Under the pieces are notes generated by a model that worked only from the letters and a program-made list of their open reading frames with translations, was not told the DNA's origin and searched no databases. This document shows positions 7,945-16,317 of a DNA stretch of 64,000 nucleotides, piece by piece. Each line of letters starts with the position of its first letter. The stretch's first letter is position 1. Made by a program: the position numbers and the translations under genes. The stretch lies in assembly GCA_023455425.1 (NCBI GenBank), contig JAEYCM010000022.1, positions 118,030 through 182,029 on the forward strand. Reading direction: 5' to 3'. The DNA comes from Bacillota bacterium. GTDB lineage: Bacteria; Bacillota; Clostridia; Christensenellales; CAG-138.

Positions 7945-10900
7945 ATGTCTCAAATCAGCCAGCCCAAACGTATTGCCGCGCTTTTGCTTACGCTCGTCAT
8001 CCTTCTTGTCGCCTTGCCGGCGGCTGCCGCAAAGGATCTTGTGCAAAGCGAGCTGCTCACATTCAACGTAACCAGGTTTTATATTGATGGCGAGAGCCCG
8101 TCGGATCCCGACCTTACAATTGCGCAGGACGCAAGCATCGATATTGGCATCCGGTTTTTTCTGAGCGACGGAACGGCGGGGAACGAGGCGCAAGAAGGAG
8201 ACTTTTTTACGTTCTCGCTGCCTTCCGCATTGACGGATATCGCAACGTTTACGGCGACCAATACCTCGCTGTATGATACGGACGATGAAACCGGCCTTCC
8301 GGTTGAGATCGCCACGCTTTCCATCAGCACTACGGGCCAGGTAAGCGTGGTTTTTACGGGAAGCAGCATCACAACCCTTTCCAACGTTACGGGCGATATC
8401 AGCTTCCACGGAAAATTTGAAAAGGACCGTATCAGCGGAGAAGGGCCGGTGGAGTTTTCGCTGGTTGCGGGCGGAGCCGTATACCGTATTGGCTTTGAAC
8501 CGGATCCGGCGCCTGTCGCCACCTCCGCCTCCCTGACAAAGGACGGGGAATACCTGCCGGAGGAGCGGGCAATTCGGTGGACGATAAAGGCAACGGCCAA
8601 TACGGACGTTTCCAATGTGACGGTCATGGATACGCTTGACGGCAAGCAGACATATGTTCCGGATAGCAGCGTGGGCATTGACGAGCCTTTTTATTCTTCG
8701 GTGGACGGACCGTTGACGTTTACTTTGGGTACGCTGAACGCGGATACCGAAAAGAGCTTTACGTATTTGACAAAAATCAAGGATACCGCATACAACCCCG
8801 CAGAAGATCAAAAGACATCCCTTTCCAATACTGCGGTGCTGCAGATAGGCGCCGAACCGGTCGCGACGAAATCCTCCATTGAGGAGGTTACGACAGACTG
8901 GATCAAAAAATCAGGCCAGCATTGGACGGATGCGGAAGGCAAGCATTATATCGATTGGACGATCGAGCTGAACAACAACTATCGTACCGCGGAGAGCGTT
9001 GCCGTGAGCGATACGCTGCCCAGCCACCTTGCGATGTCGCCGTCCTCGCTGCTTGTAAACGGCGAGCCTTCCTCGTTTACAACGGTAAACGGCAACTCGT
9101 TCACCTATACGTTTGCGGGCGGCATGACGGGAAAGAACGCGCTGAAGTTTACCACCAAAGTGGATGAAGCGTATTATGATCAGCAGGACAATGTGAGTTT
9201 TACCAACCTTGCCAGCGTTACCGTGGACGGCAATACCTATACCGCCAGCAGCGGCCCGGTTGGCGTAAACACCAGCCTTCTGTCAAAAAGCGGCCAGTCC
9301 TATAACCCTGCGACGCAGACGATCACCTGGCGGCTCAATGTGAACGGCAACGGACGCACCATAACCAATGCCGTGATTACGGACATCATACCGGCGAAGC
9401 AGGAATTTATTGCAAACAGCGTCACAAAGGACGGCAGCGCGTGCTTGTATACGTATGACGGTGCTGCCAGGCTATTGACGATTAACTTGGGAAATCTAAC
9501 ACCTTCTGACCGGCCGGTTCTCACGTTCCAAACCAAGGTGACCGAGGCCGTGGATATCGCCACCAACAAAACCACGCCATATGGCAACACCGCAAAACTT
9601 GCGGGCGCTGAGATTGCCACGGCAACCTCAGTAGGCAGCATTAATGTGGCAAGCACGGTGCTTGCAAAACAAAACACCGGGTACGATTACGCTGCGCGCG
9701 AGCTGAGCTGGAAGATTACCGTCAACCAGAACAACATGGTTTTGCCGAATGTCGTAGTGACGGATATTATTCCGGACGGGCAGGCATATATACCGGGATC
9801 GCTCCAAATTGGCGGAGCGGCGCCTTCGGGCAGCGTGCTCAGCCAAAATGAGAATACGCTTACGTTTACCCTTGGTACATTGACGGCGCAGACGGAACTT
9901 ACGTTTAAAACAAGGATCAGCGACGACGCTGTGTTTTTAAACAACAAGGGCAATATTAAATTTTCCAATCAGGCTGCGCTTCAATCAAGCTATGCAGCGC
10001 AGGCTCCTGTCAAATCGGAAAAGACGGTAAGCAATACCGCGTTGGATAAGCAGATAGCTGTGGATTACAACAAGGACAACGGCTATATCGAGTGGCTGGT
10101 AAACGTGAATTCCAATCAAGCCGAAATGGAAGACGCGTACCTTGGTGATGCGCTCCAGGACGGTTTGGAGCTGGATACGGAGTCCGTTCGCCTTTACAAA
10201 TGGAACCAGTCCGCAAACAACACCATGACCAGGGGCGAACTGGTGCCTTCCTCCGCATACAGCTTTACTTATGAATACCAGACGCGCAAATTTACGCTGC
10301 ACCTGCCCGACGGCCCGCAGGGATACCAGTTGCTGTTCAGAACCGATGTAAAAAAGCCCGGCATGTACTCCAATACCATTTCGCTAAATGGGCAGGCTAC
10401 GCTGCCGGATAGCGCACAGAGCGAAAGCAGGGTCACGCAGCAGAGCATTGATTACAGCATCAGCGGCGTAAACGGAAGCATTACCGTATATAAGGAGGAT
10501 ATGTCCGGCAACCGCCTTTCCGGGGCGGTGTTTGAACGGCTGGACAGCCTGGGCAACGTATTGGAAGTAAAAACGACGGACTTGACCGGAAAAGTTGTAT
10601 TTGACAAGCTGAAGCTTCGCACCTACTATATCCGGGAAAAGACAGCGCCTGCGGGCTATGCGCTCAATGCCGAAAGCATACAGGTCACCCTGACCGATGA
10701 AAGCGCCGCAACGCGCAGCAAGACCGTCACAATAAAGAACGAGCGCATGGCAACGCCTACGCCCACGCCCAGCGCTACGCCTACTCCTGTCCCTACCCCC
10801 ACGCCTGCGCCTACCCCAAATTCCGGCGGCGGTGGCGGCTCGATCCCACGCGCAACGCCAACGCCCAGACCGAATACGGGCAGTGTGGAAGTGGTGGATA

Positions 10901-11220
10901 AGGACCCGGGAAGCAACGTTGATATTTACGATAAAGACGGAAAGCTTGTAACCACCGTAAAGACGGATAAAGACGGTAAGGTTACAATTCCGGACCTACC
11001 CTATGGCGAATATACGGTGCGGTCGCAGGATGGTTCCCGCGAAGTAGAAGTGATCATTACCAAAGACAACGCGCAGCAAAAAGTCGCGTTGGGGCCGGGG
11101 GTCCCCAAGACCGGGGGCAACGGTAAGACGCTGCTTGCGCTGCTTGTATTCCTACTCTTGGTAGGGGATGTAGCGCTTGCGATTCGCAGCGTGCCGGAGA
11201 AACGAAAAGGTCAGAGATAG
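7945..11220 (+). CDS. Sortase-anchored surface protein with isopeptide-type repeats
   Basis: A 1091-residue cell-wall protein. Residues 1-32 form a signal peptide (KR, hydrophobic stretch, ALPAAAA). Five related beta-sandwich repeats of about 130 residues follow. Each opens with a Lys-Ser/Asp-Gly-like segment, an Ile-x-Trp core (AIRWTI, YIDWTI, TITWRL, ELSWKI, YIEWLV) and a V-x-D-x-(I/L)-P-like strand, typical of DUF11 or collagen-binding B domains. A SpaA/Cna-B-like domain spans about 845-930 (KTTDLTGKVVFDKLKLRTYY, EKTAPAGY). A Pro/Thr spacer (about 934-980), a second short Cna-B-like unit, VPKTGG at about 1053, a membrane segment and a Lys/Arg tail follow. VPKTG is a sortase-type signal. 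Adhesion or matrix binding is an inference; no sortase is encoded nearby. Confidence 0.88.
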   Translation: MSQISQPKRIAALLLTLVILLVALPAAAAKDLVQSELLTFNVTRFYIDGESPSDPDLTIAQDASIDIGIRFFLSDGTAGNEAQEGDFFTFSLPSALTDIATFTATNTSLYDTDDETGLPVEIATLSISTTGQVSVVFTGSSITTLSNVTGDISFHGKFEKDRISGEGPVEFSLVAGGAVYRIGFEPDPAPVATSASLTKDGEYLPEERAIRWTIKATANTDVSNVTVMDTLDGKQTYVPDSSVGIDEPFYSSVDGPLTFTLGTLNADTEKSFTYLTKIKDTAYNPAEDQKTSLSNTAVLQIGAEPVATKSSIEEVTTDWIKKSGQHWTDAEGKHYIDWTIELNNNYRTAESVAVSDTLPSHLAMSPSSLLVNGEPSSFTTVNGNSFTYTFAGGMTGKNALKFTTKVDEAYYDQQDNVSFTNLASVTVDGNTYTASSGPVGVNTSLLSKSGQSYNPATQTITWRLNVNGNGRTITNAVITDIIPAKQEFIANSVTKDGSACLYTYDGAARLLTINLGNLTPSDRPVLTFQTKVTEAVDIATNKTTPYGNTAKLAGAEIATATSVGSINVASTVLAKQNTGYDYAARELSWKITVNQNNMVLPNVVVTDIIPDGQAYIPGSLQIGGAAPSGSVLSQNENTLTFTLGTLTAQTELTFKTRISDDAVFLNNKGNIKFSNQAALQSSYAAQAPVKSEKTVSNTALDKQIAVDYNKDNGYIEWLVNVNSNQAEMEDAYLGDALQDGLELDTESVRLYKWNQSANNTMTRGELVPSSAYSFTYEYQTRKFTLHLPDGPQGYQLLFRTDVKKPGMYSNTISLNGQATLPDSAQSESRVTQQSIDYSISGVNGSITVYKEDMSGNRLSGAVFERLDSLGNVLEVKTTDLTGKVVFDKLKLRTYYIREKTAPAGYALNAESIQVTLTDESAATRSKTVTIKNERMATPTPTPSATPTPVPTPTPAPTPNSGGGGGSIPRATPTPRPNTGSVEVVDKDPGSNVDIYDKDGKLVTTVKTDKDGKVTIPDLPYGEYTVRSQDGSREVEVIITKDNAQQKVALGPGVPKTGGNGKTLLALLVFLLLVGDVALAIRSVPEKRKGQR

Positions 11221-11230
11221 CAGATAAATA

Positions 11231-11265
11231 AAGAACGCCGCAGGTACTCTCTGCGGCGTTCTTTT
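11231..11265 (+). terminator. Terminator after the surface-protein gene
   Basis: The stem AAGAACGCCGCAG / CTGCGGCGTTCTT is followed by a T-rich end, 10 bases past the stop codon. The convergent GNAT gene may use the opposite strand of it. Confidence 0.88.
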
Positions 11266-11277
11266 TGAGAAATTTAT

Positions 11278-11556
11278 TTATTGTTCCAATAAATCTGCAT
11301 ACTCCTCGTGTTCGGAGAACCATTTAACTGCATAGGAGCATGTGGCCCGTGCCTTGAGGCCGCGCGCCCTGACATCCGCCGCGGCGGCGCCAAGTAGTTG
11401 GCCCGCTACGCCCTGCCCGCGCAGGGAAGGGTCCACGAATGTGTGGTTGAAATTGACGGTCGCAGCGGATACGGCGGGGAACGTGGCCTCGGCAATCAGC
11501 CCGCCGTCCTTGTCCAATACATAGACGCGGTCTTCTTCGTGTTGGATGGAAATCAT
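11278..11556 (-). CDS. Small GNAT N-acetyltransferase (COG2388 type)
   Basis: A 92-residue single-domain protein. The acetyl-CoA pyrophosphate loop is LRGQGVAGQLL, matching the R/Q-x-x-G-x-G/A signature. FNHTFVDPSLRG before it and ATCSYAVKWFSEHEEYADL after it match the very short YidJ/COG2388 subgroup, whose substrate is unknown. It starts at ATG 11556 after a GAGGTGA ribosome site. It is monocistronic, between the surface protein and yunB. Confidence 0.85.
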   Translation of the reverse strand: MISIQHEEDRVYVLDKDGGLIAEATFPAVSAATVNFNHTFVDPSLRGQGVAGQLLGAAAADVRARGLKARATCSYAVKWFSEHEEYADLLEQ

Positions 11557-11642
11557 AAAATCACCTCAGGTCTATCTTACCACAGGATGGCGGCTGTTAA
11601 GCAATCCGATATGAACCATATCCAACAAGCGGTTGCATAAAA

Positions 11643-11669
11643 ATACCGAAAGAGTTGCTCTTTCGGTAT
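11643..11669. terminator. Terminator downstream of yunB
   Basis: The perfect stem ATACCGAAAGAG / CTCTTTCGGTAT is preceded on the + strand by an A run, which is a T run for the - strand transcript. It lies 21 bases beyond the yunB stop. Confidence 0.8.
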
Positions 11670-11690
11670 CGACGGGCACTACGGACACAA

Positions 11691-12359
11691 TCAGGGCGAA
11701 GCCTCCGGAACAAGGTTGAGCATATCCTCCTGATTGGCGACGTCCGTATAAGCGTCGGGCACCTTTCCAACGATAATTTGCTCGGCCACCGGCATGGAAA
11801 GACTCACGGTATCCGTTCTTGCGCTGCCGGGGAGTATGATGGCGACATCAGCCGTCAGCGTAAGTATGATGCGGTGGAGCGTCTGGTTGATACCGGCAGA
11901 GCGGAATTCGCTGGAAATATGCGTCTGTACCGCGCCTTCCGGGGAGAAATTCATCCGCAGCATGGGGCCTGCGCCCGCGAACAGGGGAATGCCCGCCGCA
12001 GTGCCCATGGGGAGGTCGATCCCCTGTTTTCCGATCTGCGTAAGCTTTGTCTGCGCCGCATCCGCGCAGCGCGCCGCAAACAGATTGATGGCGGCGCTGT
12101 TGAGTTCTACATAAAAAACCTGATCCTCTGTTTTTTGCACTTCAACAAAATCCGTACTTTGTTCGCTTTCGCTCAACTGCTCCAGCACGGAGGTATACAT
12201 GGCCTTGGACGCTTCCGCCTGCACGCGCGTTTGCGCCATGTGCATCAGAGCAGGGCGAAGCTGCGCGTTGATGAGCGCGTAGGAGAGTATCAGCAAAACT
12301 AATACCGCTCCGGCTATGATGAATATCATTCGTTTGACGCGCCGTTTTCGGTATTCCAT
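11691..12359 (-). CDS. yunB: Sporulation protein YunB
   Basis: A 222-residue protein with a basic N-terminus (MEYRKRRVKR), one membrane helix at about 11-34 and an extracytoplasmic domain. That domain contains VQKTEDQVFYVELNSAAINL and the family's GIPLFAGAGPMLRMNFSPEG segment. YunB is a sigma-E-controlled protein needed for efficient sporulation in Bacillus; its molecular role is unknown. ATG 12359 is chosen because GGGGAGG lies about 8 bases upstream. The longer frame to 12518 adds a non-conserved, Arg/Pro-rich leader. It supports a spore-forming host. Confidence 0.85.
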   Translation of the reverse strand: MEYRKRRVKRMIFIIAGAVLVLLILSYALINAQLRPALMHMAQTRVQAEASKAMYTSVLEQLSESEQSTDFVEVQKTEDQVFYVELNSAAINLFAARCADAAQTKLTQIGKQGIDLPMGTAAGIPLFAGAGPMLRMNFSPEGAVQTHISSEFRSAGINQTLHRIILTLTADVAIILPGSARTDTVSLSMPVAEQIIVGKVPDAYTDVANQEDMLNLVPEASP

Positions 12360-12528
12360 CACTGCATGCCTCCCCATAGCAGTATATGCCGTGACAGGAC
12401 GGGGTGTGACGCATGCAAAGAAATTCTTCTTCCAAAATCGACAAGAAACAGGCGGCGCAAGCCTGGGAAAGCGGCCGGCCATTTTTCTTGGATCGTGTCG
12501 GCCGGCCCCGCGGAGCAAAATTTTAGTG

Positions 12529-12557
12529 TTGCAATGAAGCCCTTTCTGCGATATGAT
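12529..12557 (+). promoter_or_regulatory. Predicted promoter of the tRNA-Val gene
   Basis: TTGCAA at 12529-12534, a 17-base spacer and TATGAT at 12552-12557. The transcript would start a few bases before the mature tRNA end. Confidence 0.6.
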
Positions 12558-12571
12558 ATTATACGCATCGT

Positions 12572-12648
12572 GGGGATGTAGCCCAGCAGGTTAGAGCGCT
12601 TCGCTCACATCGAAGAGGTCGGGGGTTCGAGCCCCTCCATCCCCACCA
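12572..12648 (+). tRNA. tRNA-Val (anticodon CAC)
   Basis: A 77-base cloverleaf: acceptor GGGGATG/CATCCCC, D arm GCCC...GAGC (one C-A mismatch), anticodon stem CTTCG/CGAAG with loop CTCACAT giving anticodon CAC, variable loop AGGTC, T arm GGGGG/CCCTC with loop TTCGAGC, discriminator A and an encoded CCA. CAC reads the valine codon GUG. It has its own promoter and is followed at once by a terminator hairpin. Confidence 0.93.
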
Positions 12649-12687
12649 AACATAAAAGGTCGCCATTTAGGCGACCTTTTATGTTTG
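12649..12687 (+). terminator. tRNA terminator hairpin
   Basis: The stem AACATAAAAGGTCGCC / GGCGACCTTTTATGTT has a 5-base loop and starts directly after the CCA end. It is flanked symmetrically by ACCA on the left and TGGT on the right. Confidence 0.8.
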
Positions 12688-12689
12688 GT

Positions 12690-12877
12690 CAATGATTCAG
12701 AGGGGCTCGAAGGGCGGAATAGAAAACGCCACAGTGCGGCGTTTTTCCGCCCCGCGGAGCGTGCTGACCAAGGGCTAAAGAGCGGTGTGAGCGAGCAGCG
12801 GGAGGCTAAGCGGAGGAGCCCCTTCCATCCCCACCAAAAGCAAATGACCGCCGTTTGGTGGCCATTGCTTTTGGTGT
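12690..12877. repeat. tRNA-3'-end-derived palindromic repeat element
   Basis: GAGGGGCTCGAA at 12700-12711 is the exact reverse complement of the T-arm of the adjacent tRNA (12627-12638). A long hairpin follows (GGGCGGA 12712-12718, AAAACGCC 12723-12730 / GGCGTTTT 12738-12745, TCCGCCC 12746-12752). A near copy of the tRNA end, GAGCCCCTTCCATCCCCACCA, lies at 12816-12836. After it comes another imperfect hairpin flanked by ACCA and TGGT. AGGGGCTC (12701) and GAGCCCCT (12816) can close the whole unit. No complete second tRNA is present. Confidence 0.6.
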
Positions 12878-13082
12878 AAGTTGTTTAACGGGACTCGAAG
12901 CCGCGTTAAGAAAAAGCCGAGATTTCGGACCCAGGCCGGCTTGCGCAGTGCGGGCAGCCCGCGCCCACCGCCACGCAATCCTGCGGCTGGAAAGCGTTTG
13001 ATTCAGCAACCAGGCCCTTCTTTTTGGTAAATACGCAATATGCTAAAAGATTCAAGTGGTTTATATGGTCCAAGTACCTTTC
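12878..13082. other. Gene-free stretch between the tRNA repeats and the aldolase gene
   Basis: No credible reading frame is seen; the short frames here have no ribosome sites or family motifs. GGGACTCGAA at 12892-12901 again resembles a reverse-complemented tRNA T-arm, suggesting another decayed module. The rest shows no structure I can support. Confidence 0.5.
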
Positions 13083-13112
13083 TTGACAGAGGACTCCTGA
13101 ACGGCGGATAAT
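13083..13112 (+). promoter_or_regulatory. Predicted promoter of the class II aldolase gene
   Basis: TTGACA at 13083-13088, an 18-base spacer and GATAAT at 13107-13112. The leader to the ATG at 13234 would be about 115 bases. Confidence 0.55.
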
Positions 13113-13233
13113 AGAACGGCAATCATGGCCCTGTCGGGCGATCCTTTGCGGCGGAAAGGGCCGCTTGGCAGGAAGTGGAGATTGATCGCCAATAATCGGG
13201 GAGCTTTATAACTTAACGCAGGAGGAAGCACAT

Positions 13234-13908
13234 ATGTACGAGCAACAGAAACAGGAGATCATTAAAACGGGCATATCGCTGGACAAGTACGGCCTGATCG
13301 CGCTTTCCGGCGGCAATGTCAGCGCGCGTATGGAAAACGGGGACATCCTTGTCACGCCTTCCGGCATGATTTATTCGGACATGGTGCCCGACGATGTGCT
13401 GGTGATGGATATCGAAGGCAACATTAAGGAAGGCACGCGCAAACCCTCTGTGGACACCCAAGCGCTTTTGTATGTGTTCAAACACCGCCCGGATGTGAAT
13501 GGCGTCATCCACACGCACCAGCCATACGCCACCGCCATCGGCCTGGTGCAGGATGAATTCCCTGTGGTGGTTACAACGCTTGCAAACGCCACCAGAGGCC
13601 CCGTAAAGGTCTGCCCGTTCAGCTCCGCTGCAAGCCTTGACATGGGCATTGAAACGGTCAACAATCTTGGCGACCAACTTGCCGTCATATTAAAACACCA
13701 CGGCGTGATGGCGGTGGGAAAATCCCTGAAGGAAGCGCTCTATGCCTGCGTTTATCTGGAAGAAGCCGCAAAGACCTACCTCATCGCAAAATCTGCCGGC
13801 AACGTCGCATCTATGACGCCCGCGCAGGTGGAACAGGCGGTCAATGTGTTCAAGTATTATGGACAGGGTTCTGCCCAGATGCCTGACGAGGTCGTCAAAA
13901 AAGTTTAA
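13234..13908 (+). CDS. Class II aldolase/epimerase family protein (FucA/AraD-like)
   Basis: A 224-residue zinc-dependent aldolase-fold enzyme. Visible motifs are SGGNVSAR (phosphate-binding loop), TPSGM, the zinc ligands in HTHQPYA and the third zinc His in KHHGVM. The family includes L-fuculose-1-phosphate aldolase and L-ribulose-5-phosphate 4-epimerase, which cannot be separated by eye; the catalytic acid in the PSVDT segment is not the usual SSE. ATG 13234 follows GCAGGAGGAAGC. It has its own promoter, 380 bases before the dehydrogenase complex, so a link to that complex is only positional. Confidence 0.85.
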   Translation: MYEQQKQEIIKTGISLDKYGLIALSGGNVSARMENGDILVTPSGMIYSDMVPDDVLVMDIEGNIKEGTRKPSVDTQALLYVFKHRPDVNGVIHTHQPYATAIGLVQDEFPVVVTTLANATRGPVKVCPFSSAASLDMGIETVNNLGDQLAVILKHHGVMAVGKSLKEALYACVYLEEAAKTYLIAKSAGNVASMTPAQVEQAVNVFKYYGQGSAQMPDEVVKKV

Positions 13909-13924
13909 TCTTTCTTCAAAATAG

Positions 13925-14010
13925 GGCCCCGTTCATGAGCGGAGGCCTTGAGAATGCACATTGAGGAAACGGGGCCTCCTGCCGTAGGATAGAAGCTACG
14001 ACAGGAGGCC
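13925..14010. repeat. Two adjoining hairpins in the gap before the E1alpha gene
   Basis: The first pairs GGCCCCGTT (about 13925-13933) with AACGGGGCC (13968-13976). The second pairs GGCCTCCTG (13973-13981) plus CGTAG with CTACG plus CAGGAGGCC (14002-14010). They share bases 13973-13976, so they are mutually exclusive. The T tract is poor. The rest of the 13909-14263 gap is A+T-rich and holds the promoter at 14192; no gene is seen. Confidence 0.6.
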
Positions 14011-14191
14011 TTCCATATGGGCAAACACTTCGGAGAAAAGACCATTGTAAGAGTGCGATGTGAGAGCGGAAATCAAATACGCGGCAATGCATCGGCATGC
14101 CGGGTATCCGCAATAGGTACCAATTTATAGCGGCTTGCTGATATGCTGTAATGGACAGTATATTTTTCCCACCTTGTGTTTGTAAATTAGG

Positions 14192-14220
14192 TTGACTTTA
14201 GATAACATAAAACATAAAAT
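14192..14220 (+). promoter_or_regulatory. Predicted promoter of the 2-oxoacid/acetoin dehydrogenase operon
   Basis: TTGACT at 14192-14197, a 17-base spacer and TAAAAT at 14215-14220 in an A+T-rich stretch, placed well for the E1alpha gene. Confidence 0.65.
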
Positions 14221-14290
14221 ATAGATGACAAAATACATTTGAAAATATAGTTTACTTTTGTAAATGGTTGAAAAGGATGTGGTTGCTTTG

Positions 14291-15298
14291 ATGAATCCTA
14301 AGCTTGATACGTTTACCTGTACAAGCCCGGAAGACTGTTACAAGGATGATAAAGACCTCCTCCGCCGCTTGATGGAAGGTATGATGGTAGTCAGAAAATT
14401 CGAGGAAAAGGTGTTCGAACTCTTTGGCAAGGGCATGGTTCATGGAACGACACACCTTGGCATCGGGGAAGAAGCCACAGGAATCGGCACCGGCTATGCG
14501 CTGCGCGCGGACGATTACATGCTTGCCACCCACCGCGGCCACGGCGAAGCCATTGGAAAAGGCTGCGACGTCAACCACATGATGGCGGAGATCCTCGCTA
14601 AGGAAACCGGCCTCAACCGTGGGCGCGGCGGCTCCATGCATATCTGCGATTTTGATAAGGGCGTGCTCGGCGCAAACGGCATATTGGGCGCAAACGGCCC
14701 CATCGGCTGCGGCGCTGCGCTCACAGCAAAGAAGAAGGGGCTTGACCGTGTGTGCGTCGTATACTTTGGAGACGGCGCTTCCAACGAAGGTGCGATTCAT
14801 GAGGCCATGAACTTCGCTGCCGTCTGGAGCCTGCCCGTGATGTTTGTCATGATCAACAATACCTACGGCATGTCCACGCCGCTTGACAAGGTCACCAAGG
14901 AAACCGACTTAAGTAAGCGCGCCTCGGGCTACGGCATGAAGGCCGTGGATTGCGACGGCAATAACGTGCTTGAAGTATACGATACCGTCAAGAAAGCGCG
15001 GGAATATGTTGTCAAGAACGGTCCCATGCTGATAGTGGAGCATTCCTACCGCACTTCCGGCCACTCCAAGAGCGACGGCAACCTCTACCGTACCAAAGAC
15101 GAAATCAACTGGTGGAAGGAACGCAATCCCGTCCTCCGCTTTGAAAACTATCTTCTCGAGAACAAAATCTTCACAAAAGACCAAATCGACGAGATGGACA
15201 AAAAGACCACCAATCAGATCGAGGCCGCCGTGCAGTTTGCTATGAACAGCCCTTCGCCGGATCCGGCCAATGTGCTCGACGGCGTGTACGCGGAGTAA
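14291..15298 (+). CDS. TPP-dependent dehydrogenase E1 component, alpha subunit
   Basis: The alpha subunit of a heterotetrameric thiamine-diphosphate dehydrogenase of the pyruvate, branched-chain or acetoin type. It performs the decarboxylation or cleavage step and passes the acyl group to lipoyl-E2. The TPP-binding motif runs GDGASNEG ... INNTYGMS, and HRGHGEAIGKG and GRGGSMHICDF are family landmarks. The protein has 335 residues from ATG 14291, which has AAAAGGA about 13 bases upstream. ATG 14264 is a possible longer start but has no ribosome site. The sequence style and small gene set resemble acetoin dehydrogenase AcoA more than PdhA, but the substrate is not proven. Confidence 0.9.
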   Translation: MNPKLDTFTCTSPEDCYKDDKDLLRRLMEGMMVVRKFEEKVFELFGKGMVHGTTHLGIGEEATGIGTGYALRADDYMLATHRGHGEAIGKGCDVNHMMAEILAKETGLNRGRGGSMHICDFDKGVLGANGILGANGPIGCGAALTAKKKGLDRVCVVYFGDGASNEGAIHEAMNFAAVWSLPVMFVMINNTYGMSTPLDKVTKETDLSKRASGYGMKAVDCDGNNVLEVYDTVKKAREYVVKNGPMLIVEHSYRTSGHSKSDGNLYRTKDEINWWKERNPVLRFENYLLENKIFTKDQIDEMDKKTTNQIEAAVQFAMNSPSPDPANVLDGVYAE

Positions 15299-15314
15299 CA
15301 GGGAGGAAACCATT

Positions 15315-16298
15315 ATGGCTATGAAAGAAATTACCTACGCGGCCGCTCTGAATGAGGCGATGAGTGAAGAAATGCGCCGGGACGAAAATGTTTTCTTCAT
15401 GGGTGAAGATATCGGCGTATATGCGGGCGCTTTTGGCGTATCCAAGGGTATGCTGCAGGAATTCGGCCCCGAACGGGTGATGGACACCCCCATTTCCGAA
15501 ACAGCCTACATTGGCGCGGGCATAGGCGCCGCCATCACCGGCATGCGACCCATCGTGGAGCTGATGTTCTCGGATTTTATGGCGGTCTGCTACGACCAGA
15601 TCCTTAACCAGGCAGCGAAAATGCGCTACATGTTCGGCGCAAAGGTCAAAATGCCGCTCGTCATCCGCACCGCGCACGGCGGCGGCACGGGTGCCGCGGC
15701 GCAGCACAGCCAGTCGCTTGAGCAGATGTACTGCCATGTACCCGGCCTGAAAGTGATCGTACCGTCCACCCCATATGACGCGAAAGGGCTTTTAAAGTCC
15801 GCCATACGCGACGATAACTGCTGCATCTTCCTGGAACCCAAGCTGCTCTACCGTACCAAGGGTATGGTTCCCGAAGAAGAATATACCATTCCGTTGGGCA
15901 TGGCGGACGTCAAGCGCGAGGGCCGTGATCTTTCCATCATCACATATGGCCGTCAGGTGTTGATGGCGCTGGAAGTGGCGGAAAAGATTAAGGCCGAAAC
16001 AAGCAAGGAGATCGAAGTGCTGGACCTTCGCACCCTCTCGCCCCTCGATACCAACGCGATTATTGCCACCGCCAAGAAGACCAGGAAGGTCGTGGTTGTA
16101 CACGAGGCGACCGAGTTTGGCGGCTTTGGTGGCGAGATTGTCAGCACCATTGTGGATAGCGACGCATTTTATTATCTGGACGCGCCCATCAAGCGGGTGG
16201 GCGGCATGTTCTGCCCCGTCCCGTTCAACCCGGAATTGGAAAAACGCGCGCTTCCCGGTCCGGACAGGATCGAGGCAGCTGTGCGCGAAATCCTATAA
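15315..16298 (+). CDS. TPP-dependent dehydrogenase E1 component, beta subunit
   Basis: A 327-residue partner of the alpha subunit; together they form the E1 active site. Conserved segments are ITYAAALNEAMSEEM, FMGEDIGVYAGAFG (with the Glu that activates TPP), the TPISE loop and HSQSLEQMYCHVPGLKV. The C-terminal transketolase domain ends RVGGMFCPVPFNPELEK. The start at 15315 follows CAGGGAGGAAACC, 16 bases after the alpha stop. It is AcoB/PdhB-like. Confidence 0.92.
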   Translation: MAMKEITYAAALNEAMSEEMRRDENVFFMGEDIGVYAGAFGVSKGMLQEFGPERVMDTPISETAYIGAGIGAAITGMRPIVELMFSDFMAVCYDQILNQAAKMRYMFGAKVKMPLVIRTAHGGGTGAAAQHSQSLEQMYCHVPGLKVIVPSTPYDAKGLLKSAIRDDNCCIFLEPKLLYRTKGMVPEEEYTIPLGMADVKREGRDLSIITYGRQVLMALEVAEKIKAETSKEIEVLDLRTLSPLDTNAIIATAKKTRKVVVVHEATEFGGFGGEIVSTIVDSDAFYYLDAPIKRVGGMFCPVPFNPELEKRALPGPDRIEAAVREIL

Positions 16299-16317
16299 AA
16301 GCGAAGGAGGCAAAGGT

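Noticed and set aside
12816..12836. A possible second tRNA gene
   Set aside because: Only the 3' T-stem and acceptor end are present; no D arm or anticodon arm can be folded upstream.
12685..13009. Short frames on both strands in the tRNA-flanking region
   Set aside because: They cross the palindromic repeats and hairpins, lack ribosome sites, and encode Arg/Pro-rich strings without motifs.
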